DNA of 64,000 nucleotides from Bdellovibrionales bacterium (GCA_016716765.1 JADJVA010000020.1:930001-994000), one strand, 5' to 3'; positions 51,521 through 60,029 are shown, counted from the stretch's first letter. Notes: generated by a model from the letters alone, not told the origin. Translations and numbers: made by a program.

Positions 51521-52626
51521 TAACTCATGGCCACGCGAGACATGATATTTCCACCAGTCAGAGTGCCACCGGAAGTTCCAAAACTTCCGTCGAGTTTGAA
51601 CCCGCTAAAGTGAAGAGTCATACCACAGGCCACCGAAGTGGTGTCGGGATTGGACCTGTCCACAGACGAGGAACCCGTTACCTTGACTTTGTATTGATTG
51701 AGCAGAGTCGCCTGCGTAGCGGAGCCACGTAAACTCAACCATTTCGCGACTTGCCCTTCCGCCCCTAATCCAAGCTTAAGATCTAAGATGTCCGTGTTCT
51801 GGGTCGCTGCCCCTGAACCCATCTCCATATTCATGCTACGGAGTTCAGAGAAATAAAAGATCATCGACCGCTTGCCAAATTCCTCAACATGAGCCACTCC
51901 CGCCATCAAAAGAAGAGATCCAAAATCGGTGCTCGTCGAACTGGCGTCCGGCGTGTATTCCGCACCCTTTTTGAACAGACTCCCATAAAAACGATAGTGC
52001 TCCCCTTTATAGATGGCATTGAGTTGCAATCCCATTTCACCTTTGTAGTCGTCGCCGTCGGCCGCTGCTCCATCGGCTTCGTCAAACAGGTGTAAGATTC
52101 CAAAGAATTCGAGGTTATCGCCGATATAGGCTCCCGCACGCACTCCGGCGAAGGTCTCAGAACGATCAATTCCACCGGTAGTTTCATCGACGTTTTTGGA
52201 ATAATTAAATCCAAACCCAAAACGATTGGCCGCACCAACATTGGTTCCCCAAGTCACATCGATGGTATTGTCAGGCTTTAAAAGCGAAGTGCTCAGAATG
52301 TTTCGTACAAAAATGGCTTCTTCGTTCTCGTTGCCTAAGTAAATCGCAAAGGGGATGCTGGCCTTGCCATCCCACCAGCCGCCCTCCCCCTTGGGGGTCG
52401 CGACGGTGTCTTCTTTGTTTGCTGTGCCGCTGACACCCCACTCAAAGCTGAGACGCCGATCTAGATTATGAATATAAGCGGGATTGAGAAAAATGTTGCG
52501 TTCATCCTGAATATAGAATGAACCCGATGAATTTTGTCCTAGAGCTTCCAGCCGCGACTTCGTCGCCCAAGCCACTGGCATCGGCAAAAAGGCCCCGCAG
52601 ATAAAATAACAAATCACTCGCATCAT
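51511..52626 (-). CDS. Outer-membrane protein, second of a tandem pair
   Basis: 371 residues with a signal peptide (MMRVICYFICGAFLPMPVAWA). The mature protein begins TKSRLEALGQNSSGSFYIQDERNIFLNPAYIHNLDRRLSFEWG and has long alternating strands, with DEADGAAADGDDYKGEMG as an acidic loop, and ends YVY, an aromatic terminus as in barrels. It is a clear paralogue of the adjacent gene, whose mature start is TKSRLEALSQDSMGSFFIKDERN. The pair is 15 bases apart in one operon. Such proteins are abundant in Bdellovibrio-like bacteria; function unknown, possibly porin-like. Confidence 0.75.
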   Translation of the reverse strand: MMRVICYFICGAFLPMPVAWATKSRLEALGQNSSGSFYIQDERNIFLNPAYIHNLDRRLSFEWGVSGTANKEDTVATPKGEGGWWDGKASIPFAIYLGNENEEAIFVRNILSTSLLKPDNTIDVTWGTNVGAANRFGFGFNYSKNVDETTGGIDRSETFAGVRAGAYIGDNLEFFGILHLFDEADGAAADGDDYKGEMGLQLNAIYKGEHYRFYGSLFKKGAEYTPDASSTSTDFGSLLLMAGVAHVEEFGKRSMIFYFSELRSMNMEMGSGAATQNTDILDLKLGLGAEGQVAKWLSLRGSATQATLLNQYKVKVTGSSSVDRSNPDTTSVACGMTLHFSGFKLDGSFGTSGGTLTGGNIMSRVAMSYVY

Positions 52627-52641
52627 CTAAAATCCACCCTG

Positions 52642-53766
52642 TTAATAAGTGTAGGCCATCGCAACGCGAGACATGAGGTTACCGGCATTCAATGTCCCAC
52701 CGGCTGTCGTGAAACTGCCGTCGAGACGGAAGCCATTGAGTAGCACGGACATACCGCCCGCAACAGTCGCGGAATCCTCAATCGAGTTGGTGGTGGACGG
52801 AATTCCCGTCGTCTTATTCGTTTCATCATTGAGAAGCACCCCTTGAGTGACCGAACCACGCAGCGACAACCATCTTTTCACTTGGCCTTCAACACCAAAA
52901 CCAACCAACAGTTGAGTGGTTTCACGCTTACGCTTGACGGATTCCCCTTGTTCCAAAGACTCACGCTCCAGTTGCGCGAAGCACATCAGAAACGCATGGC
53001 GGTTGCTCAATTCCTCCGTATGACTCGCGCCCACGGTCAACTCAAGTGCGCTTAAGTCCTGACTCGTGCCGCCGGCGACTTCATACCCAGAATCCTTTTT
53101 GCGGATTTGCCCCCAGATTCGGTATTTGTCGAGATTATAGATCGCACCTGCCTTCAATCCCAACTTGCCTTTGTAGTCATCGTCATCAACCGCCGCCCCT
53201 TCTGCTTCATCAACCAAAGCCAGATGACCGTAAAACTCCCAATTTTCACCCAAAAGAACACCCGCACGGAAACCAACAAAGGTCTCTGATTTTTCTACAC
53301 TTGCGACGGTGGCTTCATCTTTGTTTTTTGAAAGAGTCGCTCCAAGGCCCCAGCGATTGGTCGTTTCCGACCCCATTCCCCAAGTAAAATCAAGAGTGTT
53401 ATCAGGCATCAGGAACGTACCCGAAGCGGCAGAGCCGGCCAGATTTCGAAAGTAAATGGATTCATTATCCTCGTTACCGAGATAGATTGTGTATGGAAAA
53501 GAACCCTCATTTTCAAACCATCCGCCTTCTGCTTTCGGTGCAGTAACGGTATCGGTTTTACTGGCCCCTCCGTCATTGCCCCACTCGAGATTGATCCGTC
53601 GATCGATCTTATGAACATACGCCGGATTCAAAAAGATATTGCGCTCGTCTTTGATAAAGAAGGAGCCCATCGAATCTTGACTCAGAGCCTCGAGACGTGA
53701 CTTGGTTGCAAAAGCCGGTGTTCCCCCGATGACTGCCGCGACCAACAAAAACCAAAACTCCCACAT
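52642..53766 (-). CDS. Outer-membrane protein, first of a tandem pair
   Basis: 374 residues from the ATG at 53766, with GGGAGG nine bases upstream; the frame is open 34 codons further. The signal peptide is MWEFWFLLVAAVIGGTPAFA, the mature start TKSRLEALSQDSMGSFFIKD. Strand pattern, acidic loop (DEAEGAAVDDDDYKGKLG) and C-terminal AYTY match the paralogue downstream. The divergence between the two is too large for a recent duplication. A 10-bp inverted repeat lies about 165 bases upstream. Confidence 0.75.
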   Translation of the reverse strand: MWEFWFLLVAAVIGGTPAFATKSRLEALSQDSMGSFFIKDERNIFLNPAYVHKIDRRINLEWGNDGGASKTDTVTAPKAEGGWFENEGSFPYTIYLGNEDNESIYFRNLAGSAASGTFLMPDNTLDFTWGMGSETTNRWGLGATLSKNKDEATVASVEKSETFVGFRAGVLLGENWEFYGHLALVDEAEGAAVDDDDYKGKLGLKAGAIYNLDKYRIWGQIRKKDSGYEVAGGTSQDLSALELTVGASHTEELSNRHAFLMCFAQLERESLEQGESVKRKRETTQLLVGFGVEGQVKRWLSLRGSVTQGVLLNDETNKTTGIPSTTNSIEDSATVAGGMSVLLNGFRLDGSFTTAGGTLNAGNLMSRVAMAYTY

Positions 53767-53930
53767 GATTTCGTCCCTCCCGAAAACACGAACATTGATG
53801 TAATGAACAGGAGGATTAAACACTCGGACAGCAAAAGAGCAATTCAAAAAAGCTGGAGAAAAAATCAATATTTCTAAAAGCAGACTCCTCTGTTCTCACT
53901 CAATCACCCAGGCGAGACTCTGTCGGACTT

Positions 53931-53957
53931 ATTTGGAAAGTCCGACAGCAACTGGCA
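53931..53957. repeat. Perfect 10-bp inverted repeat upstream of the outer-membrane operon
   Basis: TGTCGGACTT and AAGTCCGACA face each other across a 7-base loop. No T-run follows on either strand, so it is more likely an operator or an mRNA 5' structure than a terminator. The adjacent bases contain the near-repeats CAACTGGCAACTAGCAA and GGTGAACGGTGAATGG. Confidence 0.45.
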
Positions 53958-54026
53958 ACTAGCAAATGGTGAACGGTGAATGGTTTCGCCGCTCCGCCCC
54001 TCTAGCCATTGCGGAAATCAGCAGGT

Positions 54027-54413
54027 TTAGGGCCGGGTGACAACATCGATGACGCGAAAGAGCGCCCACTGGTTTACTACGCAGTAGCCAGCTGTTCCTT
54101 CAGGCGTCTCGATCATCCTGAGAGTGCCTGCGATATCGAGGCAATTAACTGCTGCCGGGTTGGGCATCCCGCCTGGGCCGTAATTGTGGTCCTTGACTAG
54201 CCCCCGCTCCAACATAGCATGGAAGAGTGTCCATTGCTCGATCACGCAGTTGGCGTTTTCTCCCTCTGGCGTAACGACAGACTCCAAGGCGCCGCCTAGT
54301 TGAATGCAATTGACCGCAGCCGGATTGGCCGGACCGATACTAGACCCACCGCCCGCATGGGCTATGCCCTTCATTGAAGTAAGGATGAAAACTGACAGAA
54401 TTAGTTTTTTCAT
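54027..54413 (-). CDS. Exported protein with two DUF333-like repeats
   Basis: 128 residues from the ATG at 54413, behind AGAGGGG. The signal peptide is MKKLILSVFILTSMKGIAHA. Two tandem modules follow: NPAAVNCIQLGGALESVVTPEG with CVIEQWTLF, and NPAAVNCLDIAGTLRMIETPEG with CVVNQWALF. Each has the N-P-A-x-x-x-C...G-x-x-x...P-x-G...C-x-x-x-x-W form of DUF333 (putative hemolysin-like periplasmic domain), with two cysteines probably forming one disulfide. Function unknown. Confidence 0.75.
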   Translation of the reverse strand: MKKLILSVFILTSMKGIAHAGGGSSIGPANPAAVNCIQLGGALESVVTPEGENANCVIEQWTLFHAMLERGLVKDHNYGPGGMPNPAAVNCLDIAGTLRMIETPEGTAGYCVVNQWALFRVIDVVTRP

Positions 54414-54532
54414 TTTTGGTTCCCCTCTTTCTTCACTTGTTTTCGACCAATTCTTGTGAGAACTCAATTACCATGTTATCAAAATATGAAGGCTAAATTT
54501 GATAAAATATTAAATAGTAATGCAGACGAGTT

Positions 54533-55326
54533 ATGCAGATCTTTAGACACAAAACTTACCATGCGATTCTTCAGGAATGGATTGCCCATGAAAAATCAAA
54601 GGGACCCCGGCTTCAGCTGGCACGAGCTGCAGGGTGTAGTCCGTCCTGGCTCACCCGGGTATTGGCCGATGAAGTTCAACTCACCCCGGACCAAGCTGCT
54701 GGGATCGCTGATTACTTGCATCTCACTGATGATGAAACGGACCCTTTCTGTTGCTTGTCGATCTGGAGCGGGCAGCAACGCCCTTGCTCAAGAGGTGGAT
54801 CCAGCGCAAGCTGACGGAGCTTAGCCGCGAAAGCCGCAAACTGCGGAGTGCGCTTAAGGGCGAATCAGCAGTTTCACAAGAAAATGCGATCAAATATTAT
54901 TCAAGTTGGATTTACGCAGGAGTCCACGTTGCTTGTATGATCAAAGTTCAGTCTCCCAGTGAAGTTGCAAAACTTTTGAATCTTTCTGAATCAAGGGTCG
55001 GGAGAGTCATCAAGGAACTGCGGGATATGGGACTTGTGAATTCTGAAAGTGAGGGATTTATAGCTGTTTCAAAGGGTGTGCACCTGCCGGCTGGTTCCGA
55101 CCATGGCAATTCGGGTCACGCCATCTGGAGACAAAAAGTGATCCAGTATTTTCAGGAAGGGGGCGGGGAGGGCCTGCACTACTCCGGTGTCCACTGTCTC
55201 TCTCGGGCCGATATTGATCGTATTCAGGAGTTGCTAAAAAGCGCTGTGCTCAATTGCCGAGAAGTGATTAGGGATTCGCCATCAGAGACGCTAGCAGTGA
55301 TGTGTGTTGATTGGTTTGAGTTGTGA
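54533..55326 (+). pseudogene. TIGR02147-like regulator broken by a frameshift
   Basis: The N-terminal part (from 54533) reads YHAILQEWIAHEKSKGPRLQ, then a helix-turn-helix CSPSWLTRVLADEVQLTPDQAAGIADYLHLTDDETDPF, the Y-x-x-x-L...S-P-S-x-x-x-x-V-L...L-T-x-x-x-A-x-x-I-A-x-x-L-x-L-x-x-x-E pattern of the family. Near 54745-54751 the frame changes by one base and continues as LLVDLERAATPLLKRWIQRKL, then a second domain with a winged helix (SPSEVAKLLNLSESRVGRVIKEL) and the typical C-terminus. Both halves are otherwise intact, so the break is recent or an error; if corrected, a protein of about 263 residues results. These regulators are numerous in Bdellovibrio and Fibrobacter. Confidence 0.7.
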
Positions 55327-55389
55327 TCCCTTAAGGTGGGAGGAAAGGAAGGCCATTGACAGACACAAAGCCATCTCAATTTGACACGA

Positions 55390-55417
55390 TTGACAAATTC
55401 TCTTTCTCCTTTATAAT
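55390..55417 (+). promoter_or_regulatory. Consensus sigma-70 promoter of the ArsR/AHSA1 operon
   Basis: TTGACA at 55390-55395 and TATAAT at 55412-55417, both perfect hexamers, with a 16-base spacer. Transcription would start around 55424, inside the palindromic operator. Confidence 0.8.
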
Positions 55418-55421
55418 TAAC

Positions 55422-55443
55422 TTATTGGCTAATTAACCGATAA
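55422..55443. promoter_or_regulatory. ArsR-type palindromic operator
   Basis: TTATTGGCTAATTA followed by ACCGATAA forms a 22-base near-perfect inverted repeat (half sites TTATtGGcTAA / TTAaCCgATAA). It covers the predicted transcription start and ends eight bases before the ATG of the regulator, so binding would block initiation: negative autoregulation. Confidence 0.65.
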
Positions 55444-55450
55444 GGTAATT

Positions 55451-55813
55451 ATGAGGCAAGGCGAGGATAAATTAAATCTGACTTTTATGGCTCTCTCAGA
55501 TCCTACTCGTAGAGCAATATTAGCTCAATTGTCCAGAGGCGAAAGTACTGTGCAAGAGCTCTCCAAGCCATTTGATATTTCCGCTCCGGCAATAACCAAA
55601 CATCTTAAAGTCCTCGAAAAGGCCGGGCTTATTTCCAGAAGTAAAGAGGCTCAATGGCGCCCGTGCCGTATAAAAGCCGAGGCACTTAAAGACGCCGCAG
55701 ATTGGATTGGTAACTATAGAATATTTTGGGAAGAAAGTTTCGACAGACTTGATACTTATTTAAAGAAATTAACAGGGAAGAAGAGGGGAAATAGAAATGG
55801 CCGCAAAAAATAA
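55451..55813 (+). CDS. ArsR-family transcriptional regulator (SmtB/ArsR winged helix)
   Basis: 120 residues. The winged helix is FMALSDPTRRAILAQLSRGESTVQELSKPFDISAPAITKHLKVLEKAGLISRSKEAQWRPCRIKAEAL. The metal-binding ELCVCDL motif is absent, and the pairing with an AHSA1 domain gene, overlapped by 17 bases, marks the YczG/SdpR-like subgroup that does not sense arsenic. It probably represses its own operon from the operator just upstream. Confidence 0.92.
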   Translation: MRQGEDKLNLTFMALSDPTRRAILAQLSRGESTVQELSKPFDISAPAITKHLKVLEKAGLISRSKEAQWRPCRIKAEALKDAADWIGNYRIFWEESFDRLDTYLKKLTGKKRGNRNGRKK

Positions 55814-56762
55814 ACCAAATGAACTCTATATCGAACGCATTTATGATGCTCCACTTAAGATGGTCTGGGAGGCTTGGGTTGACCCCAAACAAGTGGCTCA
55901 ATGGTGGGGGCCGCGCGGGTTTACTCTGACCAGCCATAGTAAAGACGTGCGAACAGGCGGCCATTGGAACTACACAATGCATGGACCGGATGGGGTCGAC
56001 TATCCCAACAAGACAAAATATCTTGAAGTCGAAAAATATTCTCGTATGGTTTATGATCATGGTGGGAACGATGATCAGCCGCCCCTGTTTCGTGTGACTG
56101 TCAATTTTATTGATCTTAAAGGCAAAACCAGAATGGAAATGACTATGGCCCTAGCTACAGCTGAAGCCGCATCTGAAACCAAGAAATTTATCAAAAAAGC
56201 TGGAGGAAATTCGACTTGGGACCGGCTTGCTGAATTCTTAGAAATGGAATCTACAAATCAAGATGTTTTTGTGATCAATCAAACTTTTGATGCTCCATTA
56301 AACTTGATGTTTGAATTGTGGACCGACCCAAAGCACCTTGGTCTTTGGATGGGGCCAGCTGGTTCTAGAATAGATTATTTAAAAGCTGACATTAAACCTG
56401 GTGGAAGTGCCTTTTATTGCATGACAGGCGCCGGAGACACAAAGATATACGGAAAAGCAAACTATCTAGAAATTGTTAAACCCCATCAACTTGTCTATAC
56501 CCAACATTTCTGCGACAAAAATGAAAAGATGGCTCGTCACCCAATGGCCCCTACTTGGCCTGAGGTCATGAAGACAATTGTTAAACTGGAGGCTGAAGGC
56601 CCTGATAAAACCCGTGTGACTGTCAAATCTTGGTACTTCTATTCATATTGTGGAAAGCAACGAGAATTGAGGTTTTGGCCAAGCTTGCCTATCGCAATTC
56701 GAAAGGCGCATCTTATTGCAATTTTCCTGATAGAAATGACATTTATGGGCTCATTTTTGTAA
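55797..56762 (+). CDS. Tandem SRPBCC (AHSA1) domain protein, C-terminus replaced
   Basis: 321 residues. Two AHSA1-like domains: IERIYDAPLKMVWEAWVDPKQVAQWWGPRGFT... and INQTFDAPLNLMFELWTDPKHLGLWMGPAGSRI..., each with the family start (R-x-x-x-A-P-x-x-x-V-W-x-x-W-x-x-P...W-x-G-P). The first is complete. The second follows the pattern up to LEAEGPDKTRVTVK (about 56630) and then loses it; the expected T-Q-G-W-x-x-x-L-x-x-L end is missing and the last 45 residues are unrelated. A junction or deletion appears to have removed the end. The domain binds small hydrophobic ligands. Confidence 0.8.
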   Translation: MAAKNKPNELYIERIYDAPLKMVWEAWVDPKQVAQWWGPRGFTLTSHSKDVRTGGHWNYTMHGPDGVDYPNKTKYLEVEKYSRMVYDHGGNDDQPPLFRVTVNFIDLKGKTRMEMTMALATAEAASETKKFIKKAGGNSTWDRLAEFLEMESTNQDVFVINQTFDAPLNLMFELWTDPKHLGLWMGPAGSRIDYLKADIKPGGSAFYCMTGAGDTKIYGKANYLEIVKPHQLVYTQHFCDKNEKMARHPMAPTWPEVMKTIVKLEAEGPDKTRVTVKSWYFYSYCGKQRELRFWPSLPIAIRKAHLIAIFLIEMTFMGSFL

Positions 56763-56833
56763 CACTTGACAATCATGAAGGATTACATAGTCATTCCATG
56801 ATCTTCAAAAACCAACGTAATCTCGCTACTTAA
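56630..56833 (+). pseudogene. Fused 3' fragment of an unidentified gene after the AHSA1 junction
   Basis: In the frame one base off from the AHSA1 gene the sequence reads EVLAKLAYRNSKGASYCNF, then a stretch with NDIYGLIFVTLDNHEG, ending at a stop at 56833. Its composition looks protein-like (balanced, hydrophobic core), unlike the zero-frame tail. I read it as the C-terminal fragment of another gene joined here by deletion. No family is recognised. Confidence 0.35.
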
Positions 56834-56881
56834 TCTCTGTCACCACTTTTGGTACTTCGCTTGCTTTGATATTCGATTACT

Positions 56882-57436
56882 ATGAAAAGAAAAAATATCT
56901 TATTAAAATATATCATAAGCATCTCAATCGCAATTTTTCAAGTTGGCTGTGGCAAAGATCGCTCTAGTAGCACCTCAAACACAGGAACCACTACAGCATT
57001 CCAATGTTATTCAACATCTGGGACGGCAGTGACCAATAGCTCCTGTGCAAATACCACTGGATACTACTGTATTCAAACAAATGGTGGAACGACCGTATCA
57101 AACACTAATTGCTCCAGCAGTACATCGACGTATCAGTGCTACACGAGTACTGGTTCTTCAGTTGCAAACAGCTATTGCTCAAATTCGACAGGCTATTATT
57201 GTCTGTCGAATGGTGTTGCCGTCGCAAATAGTTATTGCGCGAGTAACTCCTCCACAACAACAAATGGTGTGTGCGCTGGATTCTATTATTATTCTGGCGG
57301 GTATGTAGGTGGATATTATTATCCGGCCGGTCAGTATTACTGCAACCCAACATCAACTAATTACAATAATTGTTCCGGCGTAACGATGACAAGCATGAAC
57401 TCGTCTACATACGGTCAAACTATGACGTGTCAGTAA
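56882..57436 (+). CDS. Exported Cys-repeat lipoprotein-like protein
   Basis: 184 residues. A basic start (MKRKNILLKY) and hydrophobic segment end at FQVGC, a plausible lipobox. The mature part is low-complexity Ser/Thr/Asn with four imperfect repeats of about 20 residues of the form Y-x-C-Y/I-x-x-x-G-x-x-V-x-N-S-x-C (for example FQCYSTSGTAVTNSSC and YQCYTSTGSSVANSYC). A Tyr/Gly-rich stretch (GFYYYSGGYVGGYYYPAG) follows. Each repeat has two cysteines, so stacked disulfides are likely. It is a surface-exposed structural or adhesive protein by appearance; no family recognised. Confidence 0.65.
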   Translation: MKRKNILLKYIISISIAIFQVGCGKDRSSSTSNTGTTTAFQCYSTSGTAVTNSSCANTTGYYCIQTNGGTTVSNTNCSSSTSTYQCYTSTGSSVANSYCSNSTGYYCLSNGVAVANSYCASNSSTTTNGVCAGFYYYSGGYVGGYYYPAGQYYCNPTSTNYNNCSGVTMTSMNSSTYGQTMTCQ

Positions 57437-57725
57437 ATTGTAATCGTATCAAATTGAGATAGTTCTTCTACCCAGATTGCCATGCCACATAATTCTAATC
57501 TTCGGAGTTTACGCAAGCCGTAAAGGCCATGAATGACCAGTCATTGAATGTCTTTAGGTCATCATGACTCAAAAGCAAGCCTATTTCGTTAAAGTCATTT
57601 TTCTATAAAAATATTTAGTTAGAAAGTCGGTTTTTTCCACAATTGCTCACAGTTTATGCTCGATGCTGTACATAAGGGAGCGAACTAAAATGTGCTCGAA
57701 CTAATACGTACTATTGGAGAAAAAT

Positions 57726-58316
57726 ATGAAAATAAAAACACCCTTTGTCGCAAGCCTTCTAATTGGAGTGGTTTGCGCTCACGCAGAATCCCCCCGCCCA
57801 GAACTAAATCTAACCTCAGAACAGCGCAGTTGCCTAGAAGGCGAAATCGGCAAACCAGGTGAAGGCAGCCGCCCATCTAGAGAGCAAATGGAAGCGGCTT
57901 TCAACGCCTGCGAAGTACAAGCACCACAAGTTCCTCCTGGCGGCAGATTGAGGGGGCGTCAATTTACAGATCAGCAAAAAACCTGTCTTGAAGGAAAAAT
58001 CGGTAAGCCTGGCGACCGAGGCAGCCGTCCTTCGAGAGAAAAAATGGAAGCCGCATTTAAATCTTGCGGAGTTCAACCGCCAAAACGACCTGTATTTTCG
58101 CGCGACCAATCTCTTAATTTTGATTCACTAAGCGAACGATTCGCAGCAGCAACTAATGATGATGAAAAATCAGCAATCCGAGAATCTATGAGTATCCTAT
58201 TTCAAGCGACATCCGATGAGACGAAAAGAGATCAGATTAGAGAGTTCCTAAAACAAAACCCAGAAAATTGGATAACGCCAACAACTGAAAGACAGGCGTC
58301 GAGTGCAGTGAAATAA
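57726..58316 (+). CDS. Exported protein with two GKPG/SRPSREKME modules
   Basis: 196 residues from the ATG at 57726, with GGAG 8 bases upstream. The signal peptide is MKIKTPFVASLLIGVVCAHA. Two copies of a module of about 38 residues follow: CLEGEIGKPGEGSRPSREQM with a second Cys 10 residues on, and CLEGKIGKPGDRGSRPSREKM likewise. The same module occurs once in the next gene. The rest is helical and charged. The paired cysteines suggest one disulfide per module. A 277-base gap, including a 14-bp palindrome (AATGACCAGTCATT at 57532-57545), precedes the gene. Confidence 0.7.
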   Translation: MKIKTPFVASLLIGVVCAHAESPRPELNLTSEQRSCLEGEIGKPGEGSRPSREQMEAAFNACEVQAPQVPPGGRLRGRQFTDQQKTCLEGKIGKPGDRGSRPSREKMEAAFKSCGVQPPKRPVFSRDQSLNFDSLSERFAAATNDDEKSAIRESMSILFQATSDETKRDQIREFLKQNPENWITPTTERQASSAVK

Positions 58317-58360
58317 CAATTCCTCTGAAACTAAATGAAATTCGGAAGCGAGATGAATAT

Positions 58361-59956
58361 ATGAGCCCTAATACAATGATTCAGAAATCTTTATTAATAA
58401 CTGTGCTGGCACTTGGATCTGCCGCTTGGGCAGCGGGCGACTTTCCGCCTGGAGGCATGAGAGGTGGCCCTCAACTTTCTAACACTCAAAAAACCTGTTT
58501 AGAAACCAAGATGGGAAAGCCTGGCGATGAAGGGAGTCGGCCTTCGAGAGAAAAAATGGAAAGTGTCTTCAAGGAATGTGGAGTAACTCCGCCTTCGTCA
58601 GGTATACCCAGACTTCCGAGCAGGACAAATCAAAATCTTGGTGACACTCAAAAGACTTCAGCGACAAAGATAGATCCTTCCGCCGTCATTTCTGAATTAA
58701 AGCCATTGCGTGGTGAAAACAATGATTATCTGCGACTTGATGGAAAAATTCCAAAAGCATGCAAAGAAAAAATATCTATAAGGATGACCTGTGCGGATGA
58801 GGACAAGGTCTCATTCGCAATAAGTGAGCTAACCCAAGATGCCTTCGCCTGTTTGAAAGACAATCAAAAAAAATGCCAAGCCAAAAATTCTTCAGCGGAA
58901 TGTATTTCATTTGATGAATTATCTAAGGACAGACAACTGCAAGGCAAGTTTACGTCCAAACTTGAGTTAAAAACGGCTAAGTCAGAATGTTCAAAAATTA
59001 AAATTCAATCTGCCAAAGTCACAATTCTCAAAAATTATTTCGATCCAAGTCTTGCGAAAACAGAGGCAGGCAAATGTACTGAGTGCCAATCGCAAAGTGG
59101 TCAATTTGAAAAGCTACAAGCTCAAGTTCAGGCGCTAAAGAACGTTGTTAATAAGCAGAACGAAACTCTCTCAAAAATGCCCGATCTTTCCAAGGGGCCT
59201 CCTGGCGGCAGAGATGATTTAGAAAGGAAATTTGCTGGTGGCCGACGCCCACCACGAGATGAAGATATGGATGAAAATTTCGATGAGGATATGCCAAAGC
59301 GCCCTCGCAGAGAAGCTGGAGGAGATCGAGGCATGATGGGTGGCATGAATATGGGCAGAGCTAATGGCGGAATGAACGCTATGGGCATGGGCGGAATGTC
59401 GTCCATGATGGGTGGCTATGGTGGCGGAATGAATATGATGGGCATGGGCGGAATGTCGTCCATGATGGGCGGTTATGGTGGCGGAATGAATATGATGGGC
59501 ATGGGCGGAATGTCGTCCATGATGGGCGGTTATGGTGGCGGAATGAATATGATGGGCTTGGGCGGAATGTCGTCCATGATGGGCGGTTATGGTGGCGGAA
59601 TGAATATGATGGGCTTGGGCGGAATGTCGTCCATGATGGGCGGTTATGGTGGCGGAATGAATATGATGGGCTTGGGCGGAATGTCGTCCATGATGGGCGG
59701 TTACAGTGGCGGAATGAATATGATGGGCTTGGGCGGAATGTCGTCCATGATGGGCGGTTACGGTGGCGGAATTGGAGGGATGTCACCGTACTCCAGCTAC
59801 GGCAGCACAAATATTATGCCAATGGGTTGGATGGGCAGGATGAACAACAGGTCCTCTTACATGGGTTACTCTGGTGGCTCCTCATATTTAGGTGGGTATG
59901 GTAATTTTAATTTATCGTTGCCTAGTTCTTACTCAACTTATTTTAGGGGTTATTGA
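58361..59956 (+). CDS. Exported Met/Gly-repeat protein with one GKPG/SRPSREKME module
   Basis: 531 residues. The signal peptide ends at SAAWAAG. The N-terminal part (about residues 40-80) holds CLETKMGKPGDEGSRPSREKM, the module shared with the gene before. A central region (about 110-290) with eight or more cysteines and Lys/Gln-rich helices follows, then a charged linker. The C-terminal 190 residues are 19-residue repeats GGMSSMMGGYGGGMNMMG(M/L), six and a partial seventh. Methionine-rich arrays bind Cu(I)/Ag(I) or form surface aggregates. It ends 73 bases before a two-component system, which could sense its ligand. Confidence 0.65.
   Translation: MSPNTMIQKSLLITVLALGSAAWAAGDFPPGGMRGGPQLSNTQKTCLETKMGKPGDEGSRPSREKMESVFKECGVTPPSSGIPRLPSRTNQNLGDTQKTSATKIDPSAVISELKPLRGENNDYLRLDGKIPKACKEKISIRMTCADEDKVSFAISELTQDAFACLKDNQKKCQAKNSSAECISFDELSKDRQLQGKFTSKLELKTAKSECSKIKIQSAKVTILKNYFDPSLAKTEAGKCTECQSQSGQFEKLQAQVQALKNVVNKQNETLSKMPDLSKGPPGGRDDLERKFAGGRRPPRDEDMDENFDEDMPKRPRREAGGDRGMMGGMNMGRANGGMNAMGMGGMSSMMGGYGGGMNMMGMGGMSSMMGGYGGGMNMMGMGGMSSMMGGYGGGMNMMGLGGMSSMMGGYGGGMNMMGLGGMSSMMGGYGGGMNMMGLGGMSSMMGGYSGGMNMMGLGGMSSMMGGYGGGIGGMSPYSSYGSTNIMPMGWMGRMNNRSSYMGYSGGSSYLGGYGNFNLSLPSSYSTYFRGY
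59390..59769 (+). repeat. 57-bp tandem repeat array (six full units and a partial seventh)
   Basis: Units start at 59390, 59447, 59504, 59561, 59618, 59675 and 59732. They are nearly identical (differences such as ggt/ggc, atg/ttg, ggt/agt). The unit is a multiple of three, so copy number can change by slippage or recombination without breaking the frame. Confidence 0.9.
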
Positions 59957-60029
59957 GTAAGACCAAATTATTAATTTCAGGTTTGTTCTAAATATGGCGA
60001 AAAAATCGTTAAGAATAGGAATGCAATAT

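Noticed and set aside
59379..59810. Long open frame on the minus strand (143 codons) opposite the Met/Gly repeats
   Set aside because: It is the antisense reading of the 57-bp repeats and has no ribosome site; repeats without stops on one strand commonly leave the other open.
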